This document shows, in pieces, positions 1 through 6,144 of a DNA stretch of 8,488 nt (the first letter of the stretch is position 1; each line of letters begins with the position of its first letter). This DNA is from Clostridiales bacterium. GTDB taxonomy: Bacteria > Bacillota > Clostridia > Christensenellales > CAG-138. The position numbers and the translations under genes were made by a program. The stretch covers positions 1-8,488 of the forward strand of contig JAISXK010000073.1 of the NCBI GenBank assembly GCA_031270585.1. Direction: 5' to 3'. A model generated the notes under the pieces. It was not told the DNA's origin, made no database searches, and worked only from the letters and a program-made list of their open reading frames with translations.

Positions 1-671
1 ATGCGCACATAGGTTTTTAGCATAAACCCTGTTTGCTTATTGTATTTTACGCGGTACCAATCCCCGCTGACGCCGGTGATAGTCACCTTTTCGTAGCGCG
101 CGCATTCTCCTATAATAGCGTAAGAGCGGCCCGGTCCTTCGCGGAAATTCACGCTGCCCGCGTTTACAAAAGCTGTCGTGCTATTCATTTTTGTTACTTC
201 AAACGGCTTTGGCGTGGGCTTGGGGGTAGGCGCCGCGCCAAAGCCTGCAAATTCGCCGCTTAAAAAACCTTCGGTTTCGTCAAATACGATCCGGTACCAA
301 TCTCCGCTGGCGCCGGTGATGGTGATACTATCGCCGGCACGCAGCACCGCTAAAATATCATAATCGGTATGGGGGCCGCTGCGCATATTTACGCCGTTGC
401 CCACCACATAGCCCTCCTGCGCGTCGATTGTATCCACAGTGTAGGCCGGCGGGGCCGGCGTGGGCACGGGCGTGGGCGGGGCCGGCGTGGGGGTAAAAAT
501 TTCAAGCGCGTTGGATTCGTACTGCGCGTCGCCGTCGGGCGCAAGCGCCATGACCTTAGCGGTCCCGTTGAGCGGCGTATCCTCATCCGCGCCCGCGCAG
601 CCCGCCAAAAAGGCAAAAATCACAGGGGCCGCCATGATGAGGATGATCCCATATGGGTGTTTGCTTTTCAT
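1..671 (-). CDS. SH3-domain lipoprotein, 3' end cut by window edge
   Basis: This is a predicted lipoprotein on the outer face of the membrane that probably binds cell-wall peptides. The frame is open from an ATG at 671 to the window edge (223 codons), so the C-terminus is missing. The start is supported by an AAAGGGG ribosome-binding site about 6-7 bases upstream. Residues 9-24 are hydrophobic and end in a lipobox LAGC with Cys25 as the lipidated residue. A Thr/Pro linker covers residues 60-76. The first bacterial SH3 domain lies at about 86-144 (VNMRSGP, then GDWYRIVF). A second linker (PTPKPTPKP) covers about 148-156, and a second SH3 domain begins at about 166 (VNFREGP, then GDWYRVKY). Such SH3 domains are common in Firmicute wall hydrolases and wall-binding proteins. 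A catalytic domain could lie beyond the edge, so the enzymatic role is unknown. No strong promoter is evident in the 98 bases upstream. Confidence 0.85.
   Translation of the reverse strand, partial: MKSKHPYGIILIMAAPVIFAFLAGCAGADEDTPLNGTAKVMALAPDGDAQYESNALEIFTPTPAPPTPVPTPAPPAYTVDTIDAQEGYVVGNGVNMRSGPHTDYDILAVLRAGDSITITGASGDWYRIVFDETEGFLSGEFAGFGAAPTPKPTPKPFEVTKMNSTTAFVNAGSVNFREGPGRSYAIIGECARYEKVTITGVSGDWYRVKYNKQTGFMLKTYVR
52..320. repeat. Near-identical 29-bp DNA repeats marking the two SH3 domains
   Basis: Positions 52-80 and 292-320 match at 27 of 29 bases and are spaced exactly 240 bp (80 codons) apart. They encode the same part of each SH3 domain (the TITGxSGDWYR segment). This suggests that the domains arose by duplication or are kept alike by gene conversion. 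Confidence 0.7.
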
Positions 672-769
672 AACGGTTCCCCTTTCTATCCATACATTTA
701 CCGCCGGTGTAAACCCGTATATATATATTGCATGATTTTTGTATAAGATTCAAGTAAACACGTAAGAAA

Positions 770-1489
770 TTACATATCAAGCCGCGCAGCGCTCAGCGCA
801 AGCAAAACCTGCGCCGGCAGATAAAACACCCACATCAAAACGCCCGCTACGCGAAAGGTTACGCCGCCTGGCGGCAGCAATTGATAAAGCGCCACGCAAA
901 CGTCGCACAATAAAAAGAGCGTCATGCCCCATAGCATGAGGGCGCGGTTTTTTTGCGGCGCCTTTGCAAAAAAGGCGCATGCCGTGTTGGTGAGTATGAG
1001 CGCCGCGTAAACGACGGCGGCAAAATAATAGGACGGCAAACCAAGCGCCCCCTCGGCCTGTGGCAAAAACGCGCAGCCCGCCGCCGCAACCGCCGCTATG
1101 GCCATCACGGCATTTCGCGCCGCGCGCCTGTTGTTGCGGCGGATATACACGATATGCGCCGCGCAAAACACAAGCAGCCCCGCAAGGTACTGTGGGGTAA
1201 ACAGCAAAAGGGCATCCGCAACGAGCGTAAGTCCCAACGCGGCGGCCAGGTGTTTCCATGCCGCCTCATCGTAAGCGCTGCGGCGCAGCAGGCACGCCAA
1301 CACAAAGCAAAACAGCACGCCCATATATTTGAGCATGGCGGAAACATGATAGAGCGGCGCATAGAATGCATCCAGCACGATAAACGCCACATACAGCGCG
1401 GCGATGGCAAGAAGCGCCGCGCTTACGGCAAGGCTCCGTATGGGCGCGCGCGCGGCTATGTTTTGCGGCGGATCTTTTTTTAAAGGCAT
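770..1489 (-). CDS. YhhN/TMEM86-family integral membrane protein
   Basis: This is a 239-residue, very hydrophobic protein with about seven to eight predicted membrane segments, which fits the YhhN (TMEM86, lysoplasmalogenase-like) family in length and layout. Family-type features seen are a Lys in the second or third helix region (LKYMGVLF, about 53-60), an Asp in a membrane segment (LVADALLLF, Asp92), an Ala-His-x-x-Tyr motif (CAAHIVYI, His112) and a late Asp (LLCDVCVAL, Asp196). Animal TMEM86B cleaves the vinyl ether of lysoplasmalogens. Plasmalogens do occur in anaerobic Clostridia, but whether this bacterial homologue has that activity is inference. The ATG at 1489 has an AAAGGGGG site at 1501-1508, about 11 bases upstream. 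The gene has the same orientation as the lipoprotein, but a 98-bp gap separates them. Weak -10-like sequences lie at 1514-1522, too close to the ribosome-binding site to be convincing. Confidence 0.75.
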   Translation of the reverse strand: MPLKKDPPQNIAARAPIRSLAVSAALLAIAALYVAFIVLDAFYAPLYHVSAMLKYMGVLFCFVLACLLRRSAYDEAAWKHLAAALGLTLVADALLLFTPQYLAGLLVFCAAHIVYIRRNNRRAARNAVMAIAAVAAAGCAFLPQAEGALGLPSYYFAAVVYAALILTNTACAFFAKAPQKNRALMLWGMTLFLLCDVCVALYQLLPPGGVTFRVAGVLMWVFYLPAQVLLALSAARLDM

Positions 1490-1671
1490 ATGGGCATACG
1501 CCCCCTTTCATATACTATAATAGCCCTTCGCGGCGGCGTTGCGCCAGCCGCAATCATTTACGCGATAGATACCTCATGAAACGATAGTATCAACGAAGCC
1601 CTTTATGGGATGGGGGATACCGGCGCGGGGCGCTTGAAACCCGCAAATTTCGAAAACTTTTCAAATACGCC

Positions 1672-1700
1672 GCATAAAACCCAAAAAGCAACAAATACTA
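1672..1700 (+). promoter_or_regulatory. Candidate sigma-G/sigma-F promoter of spoVT
   Basis: GCATA at 1672-1676 fits the forespore sigma -35 pattern. After a 17-base spacer, AATACTA at 1694-1700 matches six of seven positions of the sigma-G -10 consensus CATWHTA. Transcription would start near 1707, leaving a leader of about 38 bases. In Bacillus subtilis spoVT is known to be transcribed by sigma-G, which supports the reading. No sigma-A promoter of similar quality is seen closer to the gene. Confidence 0.55.
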
Positions 1701-1744
1701 CTTCTGCATCCAAAATTGTATAGCTTGACAGGAGGATCGTTTAG

Positions 1745-2302
1745 GTGAAAGCAACAGGTATAGTAAGAAGAATAGACGAGCTTGGCAGGGTTGTCATACC
1801 AAAAGAGATCAGGCGCACATTGCGCATACGCGAAGGCGACCCGCTGGAGATATTTACCGACCGGGAGGGCGAGGTCATATTAAAAAAATATTCGCCCATA
1901 GGCGAATTAAACGATTTTTCCCGCGAGTACGCGCTGGCTATGAGCCAAAGTCTTGGCCATATCGTGGCCATTTGCGATAAGGACGTTATCATCACCGCAG
2001 CCGGCGCGAGCCGCCGCGAGCTTGCCGATAAAGCTATACATGAAGATGTGGAGCAGCTGATGCAATCGCGCGCTAAGCTGATGCGCGCCGCCGCCAACAA
2101 CGAGCAGCTGGTGTTTATTACGGCGCATGACAACGAAACCCAGCAATATACCGCGCAGGTAATCGTGCCCATTATCGCGGAGGGCGACGCTATCGGCGCC
2201 ATCATACTGCTCTCGCGTGAGCAGGGCGCCGCTATGGGTCAGGTGGAGATGAAGGTGGCCGAAACCGCAGCGGGCTTTATAGGCAAGCAAATGGAACAAT
2301 AA
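1745..2302 (+). CDS. spoVT: Stage V sporulation protein T (AbrB-type transcription factor)
   Basis: SpoVT is a forespore transcription factor that fine-tunes the sigma-G regulon and so affects spore coat, cortex and germination properties. The 185-residue product compares with about 178 in Bacillus subtilis. Residues 1-50 form the AbrB/SpoVT swapped-hairpin DNA-binding domain with the hallmark run of an initial KATGIVRRID, then LGRVVIPKEIRR, then LRIREGDPLEIF. Residues 56-180 form a GAF-like domain (GHIVAICDKDVII, then the VIVPII and AIGAIILLS strands). The start is GTG at 1745, set by an AGGAGG site at 1730-1735, nine bases upstream. The gene stands alone, divergent from the YhhN-family gene and convergent with the surface-protein gene. 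The full-length GAF domain separates it from the shorter AbrB paralogues, so the assignment is firm. Confidence 0.95.
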   Translation: MKATGIVRRIDELGRVVIPKEIRRTLRIREGDPLEIFTDREGEVILKKYSPIGELNDFSREYALAMSQSLGHIVAICDKDVIITAAGASRRELADKAIHEDVEQLMQSRAKLMRAAANNEQLVFITAHDNETQQYTAQVIVPIIAEGDAIGAIILLSREQGAAMGQVEMKVAETAAGFIGKQMEQ

Positions 2303-2323
2303 GCCTTTGCCGCTTTACCAAAC

Positions 2324-2354
2324 ATGGCGCCGGCCATATAACATGGCCCGCCAT
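2324..2354. terminator. Hairpin between convergent genes, possible bidirectional terminator
   Basis: ATGGCG (2324-2329) and GGCCAT (2332-2337) pair with ATGGCC (2343-2348) and CGCCAT (2349-2354). This gives a perfect 12-bp stem with a CC bulge and an ATAAC loop. The hairpin sits between the stop of spoVT (2302) and the stop of the surface-protein gene (2375). Neither side has a convincing T-tract, so termination efficiency is uncertain. Confidence 0.5.
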
Positions 2355-2374
2355 ATTGATTGAAGGCGGAGCTT

Positions 2375-4471
2375 TCATTTGCGGTTTCTATACCAAATAA
2401 TAAACGCGACGCCCACCACCACGATGCCTACCAGCACATAGCCGAATATATTCCTGACATCGTCCGTGCGCGGGGGTTGGTAGGTAACGTTGCCGGATTC
2501 GCCGCTATCCGTGGATCCGCCGCCCGCAGAACCGGTGCCGCCTTGCGCCATGCCGTCGGGGTCTACCACCATATAGGGGGATAGCGCGCTTACCACCACG
2601 TTTGCCTTGCCGTTGGACGCGTAAACATTGTAAATCTCGTCGGCGGTGTTGGTGCCGTGCACAACGCGCACCTTCGTGGTGTTGTAACCGTTGCCAACGC
2701 CGATGCCCACCGTGAGGTTGCCGTAATGCGTGGCGCCTGTCACGGCGATATCCACCGCGCGAAGCACCGCCGTTTCGGGCCTGCCTGAACTGGTAAGCAG
2801 CCGGCTGTAAACTTTATCGGTAGAGGAAAGATCCGTTATTATCAATGTGGGCTTGCCCACAAAAAAGCCCGATACCGTTATGCCGCTTTTTGTATCCGTC
2901 AACTCATAAAACTTCAGCGTACCATCGTCGGCATTGTTGCCGCCGGTAGCCGCAGGTGTGGGCGTTGGGGTTTTCACCGCTGAAATAGTGATGGATACCT
3001 GGGTACTGGCTTGCAGGTTGGATATTGTATAGATGCTGTTGACGGGCGTTAGCGTGGCGCTGCCGGCCTTTACCACGAGGGTCGCGCTATCATATCCCGT
3101 ATTGACGTTTACGGAAAACATGAAATCGTTGCCCTTTACCACCTGGTACTGGTTTTTGCCAAGGCCGGTGCCGCCGGCTATATTGGCTATGGAATAACCC
3201 GTACCTGCGGGCAAAGTGACCACTACGGAGTTCGCGCTGGAGTTAATGTCATACGTCCAGGAGGAAATATCTATGGTAACGGTGATATTTTTTGTTACGT
3301 TGGGTATGGTGCACTTCCACCGGGTGCCCTCGCGTATGGCGGATCCGCTGTGCCCGCCGTCGGCATTAATGATGGGCGCTGTGGTGTTGTGCAGATACCC
3401 CGCCGTGGGGCTAAGGTAAAACACCGCCGCCGCGCCGTAGCTGACAAGCTGGGTTTCAGGGTCGAGACCAAACTTGTCAACATTGCGCACAACCTGCACG
3501 GTGCATTTTAATATGGCCCACTGCGCCTTGTTGAAGCTGATATCTATTGGCTTCACAATGTTCCTGATCGTAATTTTGTAAGAAGCCTTTAAACCCCCGG
3601 AGGTATCCTGAACTTCCGGCAGAGCGACATCCGGTACGCCGTTGTGCGATACATGCGGGTCGTTACCGATATACCGGTCGGTAAACCTGAAATCAAACAC
3701 GAAGTCCTGATTCTTTTCCACGATGTAATACCGGGCGTCGTTAGGGGTTGTTACATATTTCTCGTCATCCTTTTCGGGGAAGGAAACGGGGTACGCGTCT
3801 ACGGAGGAATCGACCGTCAGTATCATATCCTGCTTTACGTTGGGGATATAGTAGGTATACTTATACTGTGCCGGCGCGACGTAGATAGAGACGCTTTGGT
3901 GACCCAATATGGAGCCTGTCCCGTTCACCTCCACCTTGGGCAGCTTTAATACGTCACTTGTCAGCACGAAAGAGAACGACCCGTTATACGGCACGCGGTC
4001 TTCGTTATAGCCCTGCACGACGTCGATTGCCTGTATATTCATGGTTTGGTTTGTGGCATGTGTTCTAAGGTTGGCAAGATCGACTTTATTATAAAGGTTG
4101 ATGGTGACGATATACTGCGTCGCGGCGCCGCCAATTGGCGCGGGTATGGTATAAACATTGTTAGTGGCGATGAGATGGGTGCTGGTGTTGCCGTATTTTA
4201 ACATAACCTCCATCAGCGAAGCGTTCACGCCGGAGGCCAGCTGCACCTTGAATTTAAAATCGGTGTACTCGGGTACGTTATGCATCCAGATGGGATAAAC
4301 GACATCGGACTCGTTGGTGATATGATACAGGCTGCTGTTATCGAATGTTACGGAATAATTGGCCGCCCGCGCTTTTTTAGAAAAACCAAAAAGGCAGATA
4401 AACGCCGCCGCAACCGCGATAAGACCAAAAACGCGTTTTTTAAATGTATAGCCAAGAGCAAATCCGCCCAT
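2375..4471 (-). CDS. Large repetitive secreted surface protein with C-terminal membrane anchor
   Basis: This is a 698-residue exported protein. A signal peptide is clear: KKR at 11-13, a hydrophobic core at about 14-30 and ARA-A near 35-37 as the likely cleavage site. Residues 38-500 appear to hold about five beta-rich modules of 80-95 residues. They end in a recurring pattern like YxIxN(I/L/V)xxxxxVTI, seen near 207-220, 298-312, 387-401 and 480-496, with an opener of the type VxKGNDFxFxVxxxxGY at 445-460. A TPTPTP linker (501-506) leads to a distinct domain at 515-635, ending in a VVVSALSPYMVV segment like the C-terminal domains of many Clostridial surface proteins. A Gly/Ser linker (641-660) and one membrane helix (about 675-693) with a basic tail (YRNRK) follow. 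No LPXTG sortase motif is present. The ATG at 4471 is the only NTG codon in frame upstream of the signal peptide. Its best ribosome-binding site, GGAAAGG, lies 13 bases upstream. The molecular role is unknown; adhesion or a wall scaffold is inference. Confidence 0.85.
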   Translation of the reverse strand: MGGFALGYTFKKRVFGLIAVAAAFICLFGFSKKARAANYSVTFDNSSLYHITNESDVVYPIWMHNVPEYTDFKFKVQLASGVNASLMEVMLKYGNTSTHLIATNNVYTIPAPIGGAATQYIVTINLYNKVDLANLRTHATNQTMNIQAIDVVQGYNEDRVPYNGSFSFVLTSDVLKLPKVEVNGTGSILGHQSVSIYVAPAQYKYTYYIPNVKQDMILTVDSSVDAYPVSFPEKDDEKYVTTPNDARYYIVEKNQDFVFDFRFTDRYIGNDPHVSHNGVPDVALPEVQDTSGGLKASYKITIRNIVKPIDISFNKAQWAILKCTVQVVRNVDKFGLDPETQLVSYGAAAVFYLSPTAGYLHNTTAPIINADGGHSGSAIREGTRWKCTIPNVTKNITVTIDISSWTYDINSSANSVVVTLPAGTGYSIANIAGGTGLGKNQYQVVKGNDFMFSVNVNTGYDSATLVVKAGSATLTPVNSIYTISNLQASTQVSITISAVKTPTPTPAATGGNNADDGTLKFYELTDTKSGITVSGFFVGKPTLIITDLSSTDKVYSRLLTSSGRPETAVLRAVDIAVTGATHYGNLTVGIGVGNGYNTTKVRVVHGTNTADEIYNVYASNGKANVVVSALSPYMVVDPDGMAQGGTGSAGGGSTDSGESGNVTYQPPRTDDVRNIFGYVLVGIVVVGVAFIIWYRNRK

Positions 4472-4539
4472 TTCCTCACCATCGCCTTTCCAATCGACAA
4501 CCTGATGCTTTGCGTCTAAAAAAAACTTTCGTTTAGGGT

Positions 4540-4549
4540 ATTATACCAT
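4540..4549 (-). promoter_or_regulatory. Extended -10 promoter for the surface-protein gene
   Basis: Read leftward, the sequence is TGGTATAAT, a perfect extended -10 (TGnTATAAT) with the TATAAT at 4540-4545. No -35 hexamer stands out at the right distance. The predicted start near 4533 leaves a leader of about 60 bases before the ATG at 4471. Confidence 0.55.
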
Positions 4550-4565
4550 ATGAACGAAGCGGATA

Positions 4566-4574
4566 TGGTATAAT
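4566..4574 (+). promoter_or_regulatory. Rightward extended -10 element
   Basis: TGGTATAAT at 4566-4574 is identical to the leftward element. A start near 4581 would place the hairpin at 4577-4618 at the very 5' end of the transcript. The next gene begins 270 bases downstream, so this would be either a distal yabE promoter or the promoter of a short untranslated RNA. Confidence 0.4.
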
Positions 4575-4576
4575 CC

Positions 4577-4618
4577 GCGCGTGTGCGTTTCGTCTGAAAG
4601 ACGAAAAACCGCACGCGC
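4577..4618. repeat. Strong stem-loop of about 16 bp
   Basis: The upper stem TTTCGTC (4588-4594) pairs with GACGAAA (4600-4606) around the loop TGAAA. The lower stem GTGCG (4583-4587) pairs with CGCAC (4610-4614), and GCGC (4577-4580) pairs with GCGC (4615-4618), with a two-base bulge and a three-base internal asymmetry. No T-tract follows on either strand, so it is not a typical intrinsic terminator. Confidence 0.7.
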
Positions 4619-4630
4619 ATAAAACCAACG

Positions 4631-4657
4631 TATAATAACCGCTTTGCGGCTATTATA
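4631..4657. repeat. Palindromic hairpin with TATAATA arms
   Basis: TATAATAACCGC (4631-4642) and GCGGCTATTATA (4646-4657) pair at 11 of 12 positions around a TTT loop. Like the element at 4540-4574, each arm includes a -10-like TATAAT. No -35 and no extended TG accompany these copies. Confidence 0.65.
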
Positions 4658-4777
4658 GCATAAACCGCGCGCGAGCCGCACTACGGTACGCAATGTTATA
4701 CTATATATCGGTTAAATTTCTGTGAAACATTAATAAATTCGCGCATACGGGTTGCCGCTATATATACGTTTATTCAT

Positions 4778-4806
4778 TTGACAGCGCGGGGGAGCCTTGT
4801 TAAACT
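4778..4806 (+). promoter_or_regulatory. Sigma-A promoter of the yabE-like gene
   Basis: A perfect -35 TTGACA (4778-4783) is followed by a 17-base spacer and TAAACT (4801-4806), which matches four of six -10 positions and is preceded by an extended TGT. The predicted start near 4813 leaves a leader of about 36 bases before the ATG at 4849. Confidence 0.7.
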
Positions 4807-4848
4807 ATTCAACAGAGCGTAGAAACTTACATATTGCGTGAGGGGGCC

Positions 4849-6144
4849 ATGAAAAGAGCGCGCAGGCGGCAATATGCAACCACACATGTTGCGCAGCGTA
4901 AAAGATATAAAAGCAAACAAAACGGCGTGAAAAAAGGGGTTTTTGGCAGGGTTCTTACCGGGCTTGAAACTGCGGCCCGGTTTGTGCTGAGCGTTATACT
5001 GGCGCCCTTTGTGGCGCTGGGGTCATTGCTACGAAAGAAAAAGACGCCGCCCGACGACGGCGCGGCCGGAGCCCGGCCCATCGTGCCCGGCGGGTCAGGC
5101 GGGCCGCAACCAAAACGCGCAAAACCCGGCCTTGGTTTTGGCGGCGTTGCTTTGCTTACGGGCGTGGTGTTGAGCGCGGGCTTCTTTTGCTGGGCAAGCT
5201 TTTGGTTTGATACGGCGAAGAACGTAAGCGTAAATATCAACGGGCAGATACGGCACATCAAAACCACCGCTCAAACGGTGGAAGAACTGTTTTCCCGCAA
5301 CAGCATAACCACGCTGCATGACGATATCTTAAGCCATCCGCTTGAAAGCGAATTGGACGACGGCATGGAGATTGAAGTTACCAGCGCCTTCCCCGTGGCG
5401 GTAGCCAGCAAAGGCGAGGTAACCATACTGCAGATGCATGAAGGCAGTGTCGGTGAGGCGCTGGCGCTTGCGGGCATAGACTATGACAGCGACGACGAAA
5501 TCACGAGATTGACGTATGAGGACGTTATGCCCGGCATGCATATACAGCATATCGAAGTGGTGATGGAATATGAGACGAAGCAGGAAGTGATCGAATACAA
5601 AGAAGAAGAGATCAAGGACGACAGCAAATATGTGGGCAACGATACCATCAAGGTGGCCGGGAAAGATGGTGAGCAGCGCATTGTGCGCAGGCTTGTTTAT
5701 AAAGACGGGGTGCTGTCCTCGCGCGAGATCATGAACCAGATTATATTGAAAGAGGCCGTAGACGAAGTAAAGGTCGTCGGCACGAAGATACGCTACCAGA
5801 CCAAACTGACAGGCGACACACGCGTGTGGAAGGCCGCCCCAACGGACAGCGAGATCAAAAAAACGCTCGTGGCCACCGAAATAACGGCCTATACGCACAC
5901 CGGCAGGCGCACGGCGACCGGCCGCTGGCCGCGGGTGGGCTATGTGGCGGTGAACCCCAATGTGATACCCTACGGCACGCGGTTGTATATACCGGGCTAC
6001 GGGTATTGCACCGCGCAGGATACGGGGGCGTTCCGCCATGAGGAAAACGGCATGAAAAACCAGATAGACCTGTTTATGGAGACGGAAAAGGAATGCCGCA
6101 GTTGGGGCCGCAAGCGCAATGTGACCATATACATTTTAAAATGA
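4849..6144 (+). CDS. yabE: YabE-like G5 and 3D domain cell-wall protein
   Basis: This is a 431-residue membrane-anchored, cell-wall-active protein of the YabE/RpfB-like group. The 3D domain is expected to act as a peptidoglycan lytic enzyme, as in related resuscitation-type factors. The very basic N-terminus (1-30) is followed by a hydrophobic stretch at 44-61, a Pro/Gly-rich linker (66-95) and the main membrane helix (about 97-119). Two DUF348 ubiquitin-like domains lie at about 125-180 and 181-238, a G5 domain at 240-313 and a 3D domain at 341-431 (TAY at 346-348, QDTGA at 390-394, QIDLFM at 405-410, WG at 419-420). Asp391 and Asp407 are present, but the first of the three usual Asp positions is Asn369 (VAVNPNVIPYG). 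I chose ATG 4849, which has GAGG 5 bases upstream, over the in-frame TTG at 4834, which has no ribosome-binding site. The gene overlaps rsmA by four bases. Confidence 0.9.
   Translation: MKRARRRQYATTHVAQRKRYKSKQNGVKKGVFGRVLTGLETAARFVLSVILAPFVALGSLLRKKKTPPDDGAAGARPIVPGGSGGPQPKRAKPGLGFGGVALLTGVVLSAGFFCWASFWFDTAKNVSVNINGQIRHIKTTAQTVEELFSRNSITTLHDDILSHPLESELDDGMEIEVTSAFPVAVASKGEVTILQMHEGSVGEALALAGIDYDSDDEITRLTYEDVMPGMHIQHIEVVMEYETKQEVIEYKEEEIKDDSKYVGNDTIKVAGKDGEQRIVRRLVYKDGVLSSREIMNQIILKEAVDEVKVVGTKIRYQTKLTGDTRVWKAAPTDSEIKKTLVATEITAYTHTGRRTATGRWPRVGYVAVNPNVIPYGTRLYIPGYGYCTAQDTGAFRHEENGMKNQIDLFMETEKECRSWGRKRNVTIYILK

Larger units (their letters stand above)
4540..4574. repeat. Perfect 12-bp inverted repeat containing two opposed -10 elements
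   Basis: ATTATACCATAT (4540-4551) and ATATGGTATAAT (4563-4574) are exact inverted copies separated by 11 bases. Each arm contains TGGTATAAT reading outward. The element could be two divergent promoters, an operator for a dimeric regulator, or both. Confidence 0.8.
4472..4848. other. Divergent intergenic region rich in inverted repeats
   Basis: This 377-bp gap separates the surface-protein gene (leftward) from the yabE-like gene (rightward). It contains a symmetric pair of extended -10 elements (4540-4574), a strong hairpin (4577-4618), a second palindrome (4631-4657) and the yabE promoter (4778-4806). No protein-coding frame in it looks real. The stretch 4660-4775 is A+T-rich in patches and shows nothing I can assign. 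Confidence 0.6.

Noticed and set aside
953..1483. 176-codon plus-strand open frame
   Set aside because: It lies antisense within the YhhN-family gene, is rich in Arg/Lys/Gln as expected for an antisense shadow of a hydrophobic gene, and shows no domain or ribosome-binding site.
1480..1497. Five-codon leader frame (MPICL) overlapping the YhhN-family start
   Set aside because: It sits very close to the ribosome-binding site and encodes no run of regulatory codons. Chance is the simplest explanation.
1511..1522. TATAAT-like sequences on both strands upstream of the YhhN-family gene
   Set aside because: No -35 lies at a proper distance. In the leftward direction the start would fall on the ribosome-binding site.
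4834..4848. TTG at 4834 as the start of the yabE-like gene
   Set aside because: No ribosome-binding site precedes it. The ATG at 4849 has a purine-rich GAGGGG just upstream and begins the usual basic N-terminus.
5329..6039. 236-codon minus-strand open frame
   Set aside because: It is fully antisense to the well-supported yabE-like gene, with a His/Arg-rich composition typical of a shadow frame.
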